Positions 33,574 to 44,960 of a stretch of DNA of 64,000 nucleotides are shown one piece after another; the stretch's first letter is position 1, and the number at the start of each line of letters is the position of its first letter. This stretch comes from Ahaetulla prasina (Eukaryota; Chordata; Lepidosauria; Squamata; Colubridae), in the NCBI RefSeq assembly GCF_028640845.1, contig NC_080540.1, positions 228,144,794 through 228,208,793 on the forward strand, given 5' to 3'. Both the position numbers and the translations under genes were made by a program. Below the pieces are notes generated by a model, which saw only the letters and a list, made by a program, of their open reading frames with translations, was not told where the DNA came from and made no database searches.

Positions 33574-34923
33574 GGCAGCCCACCACCAGGCCTGAGGAAT
33601 GCTGGTGAAGTTTGTGTTAACGACATCATGCTCCACAGTATAGACCATGGCTGAGAAGGCAGAGATCCCCAGGACAATGAAGAGCAGGAGACAACCCACC
33701 TGCTGGTAACACTGGCGCAGAGTGAAGCCAAAGGCCCGGAGCCCTGTGGAATGGCGGGCTAGCTTCAGGATGCGAAAAATGCGCATCAGGCGCATGATGC
33801 GTAGCACTTGCGCTACTTTGCCCACTCGCCCCACTTTCTCAATCTCATGTTCATGCTGGGACCCATGCCCACCAGTATGGGTCTCATCGATAAAAAATTC
33901 CAGGAACAGCTGAAGGTAGAGGGGCAAGACAGCGATGAGGTCCACAGCATTGAGAGCGCTACTAGCAAAGCGGTGTAAGTCAGGGGTAGACAGCAGGCGC
34001 AGTATGTATTCTAGAGTGAAGAAGGCCACGCAGAAGGTCTCCACGTGTTCCAACACTGGCCGTAGCTCTCCAGTGACTTTATCCTTGTGCTGCAACTCCT
34101 CGACTGTGTTGAGAGCAAGGGCCACCACGGATATGAGAACAAAGAAACTGGAGGCAACCCCCACCGCTTTCGCCATGGTGGAAGAGAAGGGCTTCTCCAT
34201 GATGTTCCAAAGGCGCCACCGTTGTGTGGCATAGCGCATGTGGCAGAAGAGAGCCTCACTCTCCTGGGCAGCTGCCTGAGCACGGAGCTCCTCCTGCACT
34301 TTCAGTTGGTCATTCAGCTCATCGCATCTCTCTTCGAAGCAGATCCGGCAGCAGCGGGGCGTGTATTTGAGACGGACCCCCCAGTAGCTTAACTCTTCCA
34401 AGAAGCTGTGGGGGCACAGCTCATTTTGTACCTGTAACACCCCGGAAGCGTAGAAGTTGTAGACCAGCTGGAAAACTGCAGGGTCTCGGTCAAAGAAATA
34501 CTCATCCCCCTGAGCCGCGTAGTCATCACAGAGGCCTAGCTGGCAATGGCGATCGGTGGAAGTAACCAAGCGTCCGAGGCGGGTGTTGGGATAGGTGGCC
34601 ACTTCCTGGTATGTGAGATGGTAGGTTCGACCACCAACATTAATGTTGAGCACCGAGGAGGAAGCTATTGTTCCAGAAGCAAAAGTGGGGTCAAGTGCAA
34701 ATATCGAAAGAAGTCTCTTCTGCTCTTCCTCCTCCTCTTCCTCTTCCCGACACAAGTACTTCTCAGTTTCCTGGGACAACTGCAATCCATAGGGAGTAGT
34801 TGCTTGGGTGTCTATGCGCTCAGCTGCCTTGCATTCTGCAGAAGACTCCAGTGGAGTTTCAGGTGCTTTTCCATCTGAAATGGAAAGTTGCTTCTTTTGA
34901 CTGAAATTTCTCATGGGTGACAC
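33574..34923 (-). CDS. KCNV2: KCNV2 exon 1 (Kv8.2 potassium channel modifier subunit)
   Basis: Encodes the first 450 residues of a Kv-family subunit. Seen in order: a non-conserved N terminus with a run of glutamates (about residues 60-67), a T1 tetramerisation domain (about 91-195, with NVGG near its start and an FFDRDPAVF segment), S1 (about 251-272), S2 (292-310), S3 (322-345), an arginine-rich S4 (about 370-391, including [16 protein letters not shown]), S5 (406-428) and the start of the pore helix (WWWAA). T1 and S4-S5 closely match KCNV2 as I know it, including the phrase [20 protein letters not shown]. Family knowledge: Kv8.2 is silent alone and assembles with Kv2.1 in photoreceptors. 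The exon ends GCTGCC followed by a GTAAGT donor (33573 downward), phase 0. The ORF runs 3 more codons into the intron before a stop. I chose Met at 34923; Met4 is an alternative. No frameshift. Confidence 0.96.
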
Positions 34924-35547
34924 TTTCTAGCCCACCACCCAGGTTTTCAGAGGTGTTTCTTGCCACAGTTTTCCAGCTCTGCTTCTTCCTGCCCGGACCA
35001 TTCGTGACTAGAGTTGCAGCCTCACATTTCATGCCAGTCACTCTTCACTCACTCCAGTTGTTGCTAAAACTCAGGATGGGATGCAGGCATGGAAAAGGGG
35101 GGTGGGGAAGGAGACACTGCTGTTGATCGCTTTAATCTTGCTGACAGGGAAGAACTGAGTAGTTACAGAAGGGGATTTAAAGGCTATTATCCTATTTTAG
35201 CCTCGGCTCCCTTTATCCGTGACGTGAAGGTCTACAGAGCCAATAATCTTTTTAATAATTTTTTAAAATGTAAGTATATCAAAATCAATATATCGCTAGT
35301 GGGATCCTCTTAGTATGTTTTCAGAATGAAGGGGTGCCTAGGGTTTCTCCCATGAAATCCCTCCTTTCAAATGTTTGTCTTGCCCTCGGTTTCCTCTGCC
35401 CTTCCTCAAAGTGTGATCCATCTATGCTTGTAGAGCTGTTCTATTGGCTGGAGCAGATTTTACAGTGAGCAAAGCTGACATTAATTTCTGTTAATGCTCC
35501 GAATTGTCAGTTCAGTGGTTAGCGCAGAGATTCAGGTTCATTCAGAG
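34924..35547. other. KCNV2 upstream flank, promoter not identifiable
   Basis: Region 5' of the chosen start codon. No TATA box at a convincing distance and no clear CpG cluster. An untranslated leader exon cannot be excluded by eye. Confidence 0.5.
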
Positions 35548-35639
35548 CAGTTTCTCAAACTGAGCTACTTTAAGATAGAGGGAGAATTCTTTGAGTTGAA
35601 GTTCACCCACCCTGAAGTTCCCAAGTTTGAGAAACACTG
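35548..35639. mobile_element. Short hAT-like MITE
   Basis: Ends CAGTTTCTCAAAC and GTTTGAGAAACACTG are inverted complements; the putative TSD (ATTCAGAG, ACCCAGAA) is weak. Confidence 0.6.
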
Positions 35640-36305
35640 ACCCAGAATACAAAAGTAATAGTCCCACATCTACCTTATCACTGGACACAGAGAAAGGGAC
35701 ACTGGATGTCGAACCCTAATTTGGAACCATTGTTTTGTTTCAAAGCCAGGTTCTGGTCCCTACGTCTGCGAAGACAGAAGGTGGATTATGCCTGGTCAGA
35801 CCTCAAAAACTAGAAGTCAACTATTTCAGGCTTTTAGTACCTGATTCAACGCAATGGACTCTAGTGCTCTGCATAGGTTTTTTTTTTCCTTCTTAATGCT
35901 TTACAAAGGGAGAACATGTTAGGCAAAACACAACATAATATGCACATCAGCTTAATTTGTACAATTACTAACCGGGTGCCTTTGGGAACAGAATATGGAA
36001 TGGTTTATTGTAGTAAGTGAAATGACCCTGCCGTTTGCCTTTGACCCCAATCATTGTCATCTGGTGATTATTGCTGTATTTGCTCAGGCAAAATTTAGCT
36101 GTCAGAGCAAAATATGTTCCTCACCCTAGTTGAAGTAGTTTAATTTTTAGTGAAGCAACACTTTTCACAAATGTTGATGTACCTGCCTTTAGACTTGTAA
36201 CCACAGACATATTACAGTCCATTAGTGTTTCAATGCCTGCAAATTGCATCTGTAAAGGAGAAACACCTGTAGCTCTCCAGATGTTGAATGACTCACCACT
36301 GAAAT
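35640..36305. other. No feature recognised
   Basis: Apparently unique intergenic DNA. Confidence 0.5.
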
Positions 36306-36445
36306 GTCTGTAGAGATTCTCAGTCATCCAGGTCATGGTTGTCCCAAAGGTGCTTTTTTTCAGGAGGCAACTGGACTTCCTTGTTTTTTCTTCTGAAGAC
36401 GTTTCACTTCTCATCCAAGAAACTTCTTCAGCTCTGATAGGATTT
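36306..36445. mobile_element. Penelope-type terminal fragment
   Basis: GTCTGTAGAGATTCTCAGTC to CTTCTCATCCAAGAAACTTC; matches one arm of the palindrome at 29821. Confidence 0.7.
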
Positions 36446-36631
36446 GGGGAATGAAAGGATTTATTTTCCTTGCAGGACAGCTGATCATTTGCATCTTTTT
36501 AGAGGGTTATCTGTGTCCTCAGGGTCACCGGAGTAGTGCTCCTGGTTCCTATAGTCTGCAATTTTTCCTCTGGAAATCCATTTCTACTCCCACACCATTC
36601 AAAGGGTATCCATCCCAAATTGTGCAGCTAA

Positions 36632-36712
36632 AAGTCTGTAGAGATTCTTGGTCATCCAGGTCATGGTTGTCCTAAAGATGCTTTTTTTCAGGAGGCAGCT
36701 GGGCTTCCTTGT
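36632..36712. mobile_element. Penelope-type terminal fragment
   Basis: Second nearby copy of the same edge (GTCTGTAGAGATTCTTGGTC), shorter, same orientation, about 325 bases after the first. Confidence 0.65.
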
Positions 36713-37023
36713 TCACCACTAGCCACACCAACTGGATTGCTGGCAGTTGTAGTTCACCTGTACTTAGAACGTAACAGATTTCCCATCCCTGCTTTAAAGT
36801 CTCAGGATAGGAATCTTTCTGCTTCTGTTCCTGGGATTATTTTAAGTAGAGATCCCAGAGGTTGAACATCACATACGTGCTTTGCTTTGTCTTTCCTCAA
36901 AGAAAAGAAGGCATTTTGCAATAAACTCTTATGAACATCATCCTGCGGCTTATGGGGCTTTGTAAGACTGGCATGTGGAAGTGGTTTTTTAAAGACTCAT
37001 TGATGTTGGCATGTTCTATAGAT

Positions 37024-37152
37024 CAGGGGTCTCCAACCTTGGCAACTTCAAGCCGGGAGGACTTCAACTCCTAGAATGTGAACAAAGCTGGCTGGGGAAT
37101 TCTGGTAGTTGAAGTCCTCCAGGCTTAAAGTTGCCAAGATTGGAGACCCCTG
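37024..37152. mobile_element. Short hairpin MITE (TTGGCAACTTGAAG family)
   Basis: Termini CAGGGGTCTCCAACCTTGGC and CCAAGATTGGAGACCCCTG, with a degenerate TSD (CTATAGAT, CTCTAAAT; 6 of 8). It links the hairpin family to hAT-style ends. Confidence 0.8.
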
Positions 37153-38226
37153 CTCTAAATAAAGCCCCATATTTGTATGTCACATGCAGGGTTTCTCTTT
37201 CCCTCCTCTCCCCTCCTCCATGCATTTCCACAGCTGCTTGAGGGGTATTAGGCTGTCCAACAGCTTAAATCTGACTTACGGGTTGGAGTGAATGTCAAAT
37301 ATGTATTGGCACAAACTCCTGAACGCTTGCCATGAATAAACAACAGAGAACTAGATAAGATTGTGATCACCTGACCTTTTTGTTTAATTCCTCCGCCCCC
37401 CCCCCCACACCCTCTGGTATGCAGGCTTTGAATTCTGCCTTGCAATTCATTTGTTGGATGTTTCTTTCCCATTCAGATGAAAACTCTTCCTGGGAGGATC
37501 TTTGCTTTTGGTGTGGAATTGGGATTGAAAAGGGGATTGGCAAATGGATCGCTTACTTTTGCTGCGTTTCTAACGTCTCCGTAGTAATTATACTATGCAT
37601 ATAGATAAGCAATATTTGGCTAGAGGGGCTAATGCATGATTTGCTGATATTGGGAGTAAGATATTCCAGGTGCAGCATAATAGGCACAGTCAGAGATGCT
37701 TTGAGAAGATGGAAATAGGCCATGGATCTTAACTAGCTTTTCCAGGCTCTGAACATCATGAAATGTGGGGTCTCTTCTCCTGAGATTGATGCTGGAGATT
37801 GGCTTCAAATTATATCACTGCCAGTTCCAGGTGACTGCCACTTCACTTGTCGTTGTACAATGACATCAGTCAATGATGGAAAAGCATTCTATATTATTTG
37901 TGTGTGTGTGTATAACATACAAGATATTAAGGGGGGGGAGGCTCCCTTTGGGTTCCTTTAGGGCCAGAAAATAGTTTTAAAAAAATAGGTGTATAAAAAA
38001 GAAGGTTTCAAGAAATCGATCAACCATTTAAGGAAATTAATTGATTAAAAATATGTCACAATATATATAATTTTGGAACAGGGTATCTTTTGCTCTGGTT
38101 AGGCCACCTCCCTTTTGGCCCTGCCCATATTGGCAGGGTAATTCTCAGCAGGTCACACAACACCATCCACAAAATTCTGTCCAAGCAAAGTCCATCTATG
38201 CTGCCTTAAAATGAACAAAAATTTAG
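37153..38226. other. No gene; short simple runs only
   Basis: A C run at 37396-37406 and GT units near 37901. Nothing else supportable. Confidence 0.5.
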
Positions 38227-38497
38227 TACAGTTCTTACAACAGTTCATTTCGTGTTCGTTCAAAGTTACGACAGCACAGAAAAAAGTGACATGACGGTTT
38301 TTCACAGTTAGGACGTTTGCATCATCCTGAATCAAAACGCAGGCCCCAAAATTTATGACCACTGCTGTGTACCAAGGTCATGTGATCTCTTTTTGCATGG
38401 GGAAACCAGATTCACTTAACAATCGGGTTACTAACTTATCCATTGGAGTGATTCACTTAACAACTGTGGCAAGAAAGGTCGTAAAATGGAATAAAAC

Positions 38498-38687
38498 CAG
38501 GGAATAAAATCCAGCAGGTTCTGACAGGTTTTGGAGAACTGGCAGCGGAAATTTTGAGCAGTTCGGAGAACCTCTGGCTGGCCCCAGAGTGGGGTGGGAA
38601 TTGAGATTTTGCAGTATCCTTCCCCTGCCACACCCACCAAGCCACGCCCACAGAACAGGTAGTAAAAAAAAATGTATTTCACCACTG
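38498..38687. mobile_element. hAT-type MITE (main family), first insertion
   Basis: Termini CAGGGAATAAAATCCAGC and GTATTTCACCACTG; TSD AATAAAAC (38490-38497) and AATAAAAT (38688-38695), 7 of 8. Confidence 0.9.
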
Positions 38688-38737
38688 AATAAAATTCACT
38701 TTTGTCGCACTTAACAACAGACATTTTGGATTCAATT

Positions 38738-39022
38738 CAGGGGTGAAATCCAGCAGGTTCTGGAGAACCGATAGCGGAAATTCTGAGCAGTTCAGAGAAC
38801 CAATAATGAAATTTTAAGTAGTTTGGAGAACTGGCAAATACCACCTCTGGCTGGCCCCAGAGTGGGGGGGGAATGGAGATTTGCGATATCCTTCCCCCAG
38901 GAGTGGAAAGGGAATGGGGATTTTGCAGTATCCTTCCCCTGCCATGCCCACCGAGCCACACAATACGCCCTCCAAGCCACTCCCACAGAACCGGTAGTAA
39001 AAAAAATTGGATTTCACCACTG
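38738..39022. mobile_element. hAT-type MITE (main family), second insertion
   Basis: Termini CAGGGGTGAAATCCAGC and GGATTTCACCACTG; TSD ATTCAATT (38730-38737) and GTTCAATT (39023-39030), 7 of 8. Confidence 0.9.
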
Positions 39023-39034
39023 GTTCAATTGTTC

Positions 39035-40261
39035 ATGCAAGAGTTTAACAGAACCTTTCAGTACAGCAAAACATTATTTAAAAAATTGAATAATTTGCAC
39101 ACATGGTGACCATATCAGTTCCACCATTAAGGAGAAAAGATTTGGAGAAATTAGTTCCTTGCTTCTTATGTAAAGCCTAGTACCAAAGAGAGAACCTGCC
39201 TGTTTCTCCAGACACAATGCCACTTAATTTCCCCTGTAATAATTCCCCTCTGTTATTTTCAGATATTTTATTTTTAAACGGTGCAGATATTTCGGTAGAC
39301 GCAACCAGCAATGCCCTGGGGAGAGAGTGTGTGTCTTAAATGAACCTTGTCAGGAAGCTGTAATCTGTCATTCACTGCATGAGAGGTCCCCAAGAATGTT
39401 GGCTGTCTGCATGGTGACGCAAAACAAGTGGCCAACGAATCAGAAGAAAAAGCCAATGACCACTTGGGAGAAAAGCGAGGAAGAAACTTGCGGCTCTTTC
39501 TAAATTAAGGCTGAGAGTTAATGGGTTGCCAGTCAGCTGAAAATTACAGAATGCTGTTATCGGGTGAGTGTGGGTGGTGGTGGTGGTGGAGGATTAACTA
39601 CTAAATCCACAAATGCCAATACTGGTTTCTGAATGTACATCTCTCTGGGTTTAAAATAGGATCATTTGAAAATGTCAGGTAAATGCAGAAAGACCAACAA
39701 AATAAGAACTTCCTTTTTAAAAGGTCAAATCGGGAAAGTGCAAATATCTGCATAATAGAAAGGTTGAAGAGTCCAGAGAACTTGGGCTGATTGTATCGAA
39801 TAAGCAATAAGGACTCTGGGATCACATTTTGAGGGAGAGACAGTATCTTCTAGGATTAGCCTAAAATTCCAGATCTTGAGTTTTAAATTACATCACTTTT
39901 AATGGCAAAAAATCCCCAAGTGGCTTACAATTCTAATAAACAGAATTTCATTCATTCATTCATTCATTCATGCATGCATGCATGCATTCATGCACAGATT
40001 GCATTGCATTGCATTTATACCCTCTCGGGAGGGTATTAGGTTGAGCTGAAATCCACAAATCCCACAGCAGGTTCCATGGTTAATCAGGACCTGCGTTTGA
40101 ATCTCCCCAATCCAGTAGCTAATATATGTCACCAAAGCAAGAGCAATCTACCAGAAGACAAATATGATATGAAGCAGACCAACCTTGGACAAGCTTTAAA
40201 ATCCCATCCCAACAAGTCTTCTTATCTATTTTTCATTTTTTTAATAGATATAATGATGATG
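39035..40261. other. No gene; CATT/CATG simple repeat at 39949-40018
   Basis: Mostly apparently unique DNA. Near 39949 there are CATT units, then CATG units, then GCATT units. Confidence 0.55.
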
Positions 40262-40345
40262 TTATTATCCTTTCAGTCGTGTCCGATTCTTGGCGATTCT
40301 ATGGGTCAGGTCTCGCCGCATCATCTGATCTTGCGCTATTTCTTT
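40262..40345 (+). mobile_element. Bov-B-like LINE or Sauria SINE fragment
   Basis: TTTCAGTCGTGTCCGATTCT followed by a CATCATCTGATC stretch resembles the 3' part of Bov-B-type elements. Short, so tentative. Confidence 0.45.
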
Positions 40346-40496
40346 GAAATTGTTTTATGCTCCAGATGGTGTCAGTTTTGATGGCATCCAGCCACCAAAT
40401 ATAATTGAATTTCCAGTGAATTTCCCCACATGACATAGCCAAAGTGAGTGAGACATACTTTCACGATTTTGCCTTTTAGTGACATGTCTGATTTAA

Positions 40497-40905
40497 GAAT
40501 AGAATAGAATAGAATAGAATAGAATAGAATAGAATAGAATAGAATAGAATAGAATAGAATAATAGAGTTGGACGAGACCTTGGATGTCTTCTAGTCCAAC
40601 CCCCGGCTCAGGCAGGAAACTCTATACCATTTAAGACAAATGGTTGTCTCTTCTCTTCTTTAAAACTTCCAGTGTTGGAGAATTCACAACTTCTGGAGAC
40701 AAGTTGTTCCACTGGTTAATTGTTCCAAATGTCAAGAAATTTCTCCTTAGTTCTAGGTTGCTGCTTTCCTTGATTAGCTTCCATCCATTGCTTCTTGTCC
40801 TGCCTTCAGGTGCTTTAGTGAATAGCTTGACTCCCTCTTTTTGTGGCAACCCCTGAGATATTGGAACACTGTTATCATGTCACCCTAGTCCTTCTTTTCA
40901 TTAAA
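40497..40905 (-). mobile_element. CR1 LINE 3' end with AATAG tail
   Basis: Reversed CR1 sequence (GAGTTGGACGAGACCTTGGA, TTGATTAGCTTCCATCCATT). Its 3' end at 40562 runs into about 13 AGAAT units (40497-40561). Confidence 0.88.
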
Positions 40906-42067
40906 AAATAATGGGATAGGAATAATTGTAGAAGGAGGCACCAAATACAAATAGTTGAGGTGGCAACCATGACAAGACAATGGAAATTCCAGCCAAGATT
41001 AATGTGTAGCATGACATATAGATATTTGTGCTGCATTTTGACTGATATCAGAAAATTAAGCAGGTTTGGACTTGGTTAGGAGACTATCGAGACTATCAGG
41101 GCTGTGGGCTAATCCTGGACCAAGAAAACTACAGGGACATGTCTGTGAAATCCCCAAGTATCATGTTCAATCTGAAGTTTTTGCTTCATGAAAAGAAGCA
41201 TCAGAATCTTTTCCTGATGAGCTTCAAAGTAAATGCTTTGTGCAGTGTGCTTCTATCTCAGCTTTCTTTCAGCAGTTAAAGATACAAAACATTCTTCTCT
41301 CTTCTTCATCTTCATAACAACCCTTACAGCAAAGTGGACAACTATGGCAACTATATGATTTGTGGACTTCAACTCCCAGTATTCCCAAACCAGCCATGCT
41401 GGCTCAGGAAGTCTGGGAGTTGAAGTCCACAGGTGATAAAGTTGCCATAGTTACCCACCCCTACTTTATAGCTAGGCTAGCCTAAACACTAGCGAATAGG
41501 CCAAGGTCATCTAGATAGGCCAGCGGAGGAGTGAAATTTAAAGCTTGCTAATCAAACACATTAACTAACTACCTTACATTGGCCTTGGATTAACATTTTT
41601 CCAGTTCATGCTTTAATCAATTTCACTCTCTTATTTTACACAGATAATGCATTAAAGACTTGATATGCAGGGAATGTTCTACATTTGCTCTTCCCTTTTA
41701 TTAGTATGTGGGTATCTGTGTGATGCCTGAATAAGCAGAAAGAGTAAAGAATTCTATTGGGATATGAACTACCTTAACTGTCAACAGAATTGTGAGTTAT
41801 ATTTTGAAGCGGAGCTTGTTGCTTTCTGAGAGAAAGGAAAATAAGGTATCTAAGGAGAGATATCAGGCAGCTGTGGGTTGATAGAAATTACACTGACCAA
41901 ATTCCATTAAGGTAGGAATAATGGTATATAAGAGACGGGGTTCCAGGAGAATAGAAAGTCCGTCTAAGCCAGCATCACTTCAGAAGGCAAGAAAGAAAAG
42001 TGAATGTGAGATAAAGATGGGCTGATTGGGAAGATCTCTCTGGTATCAAAGAATAGGAAGATGGTAC
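40906..42067. other. No gene; one hairpin MITE
   Basis: Apart from the MITE at 41343-41460, apparently unique. GTATATAAGAGACGGGG at 41935 looks TATA-like, but no transcript unit could be tied to it. Confidence 0.5.
41343..41460. mobile_element. Short hairpin MITE
   Basis: Inverted arms around CTATGGCAACTAT...ATAGTTACC with GGACTTCAACTCCCAG and CTGGGAGTTGAAGTCC inside. Confidence 0.75.
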
Positions 42068-42132
42068 AGGTAGTCCTTGACTTACAATTACAGCTGAGCC
42101 CAAAATTTTGGTCATAAGTCACTTAGCAACGT
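42068..42132. mobile_element. Tigger-like MITE left end
   Basis: CAGGTAGTCCTTGACTTAC after TA, lost after TTAGCAACG; CR1 sequence follows. Confidence 0.75.
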
Positions 42133-42136
42133 TCCA

Positions 42137-42442
42137 ATATCTAAAGGGCTGTCACAAAGAAGGGGGAGACGTCAACTTATTTTCCAAAGTACTTGAAGGC
42201 AGGTCAAGAAGCAATGGATGGAAACTAATCAAGGAGAGAACCAAAACCTAGAACTAAGGAGAAATTTCCTGACAGTGAGAACAATTAACGAGTGGAACAG
42301 CTTGTCTGCAGAAGTCGTAGGTGCTCCATCACTGGAATTTTAAAGAAGAAATAAGATAGGCATTTGTCCAGAGTGATATAAGGTCTCCTGCTTGAGCAGG
42401 AAGTTGGACTAGAAGGTGCCTTCCAACTCTATTATTATGTTA
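42137..42442 (+). mobile_element. CR1 LINE 3' end
   Basis: AAGCAATGGATGGAAACTAA, GAGAAATTTCCTGACAGTGA and AAGTTGGACTAGAAGGTGCC, ending in TCTATTATTATGTTAT. Confidence 0.88.
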
Positions 42443-43364
42443 TCAGGAGAATATTCTGCTTCTTTTAGGAGTCTTCATGTACTCACTCTCAGCCACTTTT
42501 CTTCCTGTCAGTCATTCTACTCATTCTTGCTAGTTCCCTTGGAGATAAATCTGAAGGTCACATGAATTCTTGTGAAGAACAATGTACAGTATGTTTACCT
42601 GCTGTAAAATATCAGCAGGACTTCCTTCATCCCAAATCCTGCTTACCCTCGTTGAATATTGCAGTAAAAGTATTAGCTCTACTGGTTATCAAGGATATTG
42701 TTGCTTGAAGGAACAGGAGAAAAGATTTTTAGTTGATTAAAAAAAACAGCTTTGATACAAATTGATTTCTGTACTGTGGTTCAATCAATACATGTGACTT
42801 TTAAGAAAGTTCTATTGATTTTAATAGGTCTTATTTCTCCGTAAACGAGCTCAGAATTGTAGCCCTTAAGTCCTTCTTAAGGAAATAACTTTCTGAGCCA
42901 TGAGAACTTTGAATCAAATTAATTTTGCCAACAAAAATTTGCTGCTTTTTCTTGTATCATCTCATATAGAAAGCCTTTGTATATGCACTTCTGTGCATTA
43001 GGGCCTCAATTGTTTTGAATTTTATCAGATGATCTGATCTGTCTGGGGAAGGAAGGGGGCTGGTACGCTGATCAAATGATTCCTAATAAATTGAATATGA
43101 ACAGTGCTGCAGAAAAGTGTTTGAGTTAGTTTATTATCTCAGAGGATAACTACATTCTGGTTGAATGTTCTGGCTACCAAATATTGCTTAAACATTGCTT
43201 GGAGTTTTTAGAAGGATTCCTGAAGCTATAACTGAGCCAAAAAGAGGACTTCAGTGAATGCCTTTCTAACTTTCCCTAATCATCTTGGTTGCTCTTCTCC
43301 GCCACGCACACGCAGGGGGCAGGGGCCCACACGCACATGTGTGGGAGTGTTTGTGCGTGGGGGG
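42443..43364. other. No feature recognised
   Basis: Apparently unique up to 43280, then ACGC-rich DNA possibly belonging to a broken hAT element. Confidence 0.5.
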
Positions 43365-43446
43365 CAGTGGTGTATTGTCCCCGATTCAGACCGGTTCACA
43401 AGAACTGGTAGTAACTGGTAGTAACAAGTAACTGGTAGTAACGAAC

Positions 43447-44374
43447 GACTAGCCTTGTGGTGCAACCAAAACAATCTGGAACTGAACACACTCAAAACCG
43501 TAGAAATGGTGGTAGACTTTAGGAGAAACCCTTCCATACTTCCACCTCTCACAATACTTGACAACACAGTATCAACAGTAGAAACCTTCAAATTTATGGG
43601 TTCTATCATATCGCAAGATCTCAAATGGACAGCTAACATCAAAAACATCATTAAAAAAGGACAACAAAGAATGTTCTTTCTGCGCCAACTCAGTAAGCTC
43701 AAACTGCCCAAGGAGCTGCTGATCCAATTCTACAGAGGAATTATTGAGTCTGTCATTTGCACCTCTATAACTGTCTGGTTCGGTTCTGCAACCCAACAAG
43801 AAAAACACAGACTTCAGAGGATAATTAGAACTGCAGAAAAAATAATTGCTACCAACCTGCCTTCCATTGAGGACCTGTATACTGCATGAATCAAGAAGAG
43901 GGCCGTGAAAATATTTGCAGATCCCTCGCATCCTGGACATAAACTGTTTCAACTCCTACCCTCAAAACGACGCTATAGAGCACTGCACACCAGAACAACT
44001 AGACACAAGAACAGTTTTTTCCCGAAGGCCATCACTCTGCTAAACAAATAATTCCATCAACACTGTCAGACTATTTACTGAATCTGCACTACTATTAATC
44101 GTTTCATAGTTCCCATCGCCAATCTCTCTCCACTTATGACTGTATGACTATAACTTGTTGCTGGCAATCCTTATGATTTATATTGATATATTGACCATCA
44201 ATTGTGTTGTAAATGTTGTACCTTGATGAACGTATCTTTTCTTTTATGTACACTGAGAGCATATGCACCAAGACAAATTCCTTGTGTGTCCAATCACACT
44301 TGGCCAATAAAATTCTATTCTATTCTATTCTATTCTATTCTATTCTATTCTATTCTATTCTATTCTATTCTATT
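43447..44374 (+). mobile_element. CR1-L3-type LINE 3' end with ATTCT tail
   Basis: Coding remnant, then the 3' UTR with TGTCCAATCACACTTGGCC directly followed by about 11 ATTCT units (44318-44374). Snake CR1-L3 elements are known to seed this microsatellite. Confidence 0.88.
43455..43889 (+). pseudogene. CR1-L3 ORF2, C-terminal reverse transcriptase piece
   Basis: 144 codons including WCNQNNLELNTLKTVEMVVD and FKFMGSIISQDLKW, the thumb region of CR1/L2-group reverse transcriptases. A stop at 43887 falls inside recognisable continuation (KRAVKIFADPSHPGH), so it is broken as well as 5'-truncated. Confidence 0.85.
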
Positions 44375-44520
44375 CTAAAACCGGCAGGACCTGGAGGTCA
44401 TCAGGAAACTTCTGCGTATGCATAGAAGAGTGCGACTGCACGCACGTAAGCGAAGCGAGCATGCGTGCGGTCCCATTGCAAACCGGTAGTAAAATTAAGT
44501 AGAATCCACCCCTGGTTGGG

Positions 44521-44672
44521 AGGAATGCATGCGCATGCATGTGGGGCAGGGCACGTGCGGCGCATGCGCGCATGCACAGGGGGTGCATACATTGCATTTT
44601 GCAGGCTTGGGCACACACACACACTTTGGGTACTCTGTCCAGAAAAGGTTAGCCATTACTGTTCTATGTATT
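44521..44672. mobile_element. hAT fragment, GCATGC-rich (family of 30254)
   Basis: ATGCATGCGCATGCATG interior and a right end AAAAGGTTAGCCATTACTG like that of 30254-30566. Left end uncertain. Confidence 0.6.
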
Positions 44673-44681
44673 AGTCTAGAA

Positions 44682-44952
44682 CAGGGGCATCAAACTCAAT
44701 TTCATTGAAGGCCACATCAGAGTTGTGTTTGACCTCGGTGGAGGGGGACAGGGGGCATGGCCAGCTCCACATCCATTTTTGGCCATGATGGCCTCCTGCA
44801 GCCTTCTGCCAGTGAAAACGGAGCTTGGGAGGGCTGCGTTGGCAGAGGCATCGCGGGACGGTCCTTTGCTGTTTGCAGGGGAGGCCCAGGGGCCAGATCT
44901 GAGCACCCTGCAGGTCGGATCTGGCCTGCGGGCCTTGAGTTTGACACCTCTG
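44682..44952. mobile_element. hAT-type element (TCAAACTC family)
   Basis: Termini CAGGGGCATCAAACTC and GAGTTTGACACCTCTG, perfect TSD GTCTAGAA (44674-44681, 44953-44960). Confidence 0.93.
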
Positions 44953-44960
44953 GTCTAGAA

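Larger units (their letters stand above)
38227..39034. mobile_element. Tigger-like MITE broken by two hAT insertions
   Basis: Segments 38227-38497, 38688-38737 and 39023-39034 read in order as one Tigger-like MITE (CTTACAACAGTTCATTTCG, then TTCACTTAACAATCGGG, CTTAACAACAGACATTTTGG, TTCAATTGT). The right tip is lost. Confidence 0.85.
43365..44514. mobile_element. Possible hAT element split by a CR1 LINE
   Basis: Left end CAGTGGTGTATTGTCCCC with ACCGGTTCACAAGAACTGG, right end AACCGGTAGTAAAATTAAG to ATCCACCCCTG. The TSD is poor (5 of 8), so this is inference from the two ends flanking the CR1 insert. Confidence 0.4.

Noticed and set aside
41930..41960. TATA-like GTATATAAGAG as a gene promoter
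   Set aside because: No downstream coding region, LTR or conserved partner to support it.
43280..43952. Minus-strand frames of 126 and 143 codons
   Set aside because: Shadows of the plus-strand CR1 reverse transcriptase remnant.
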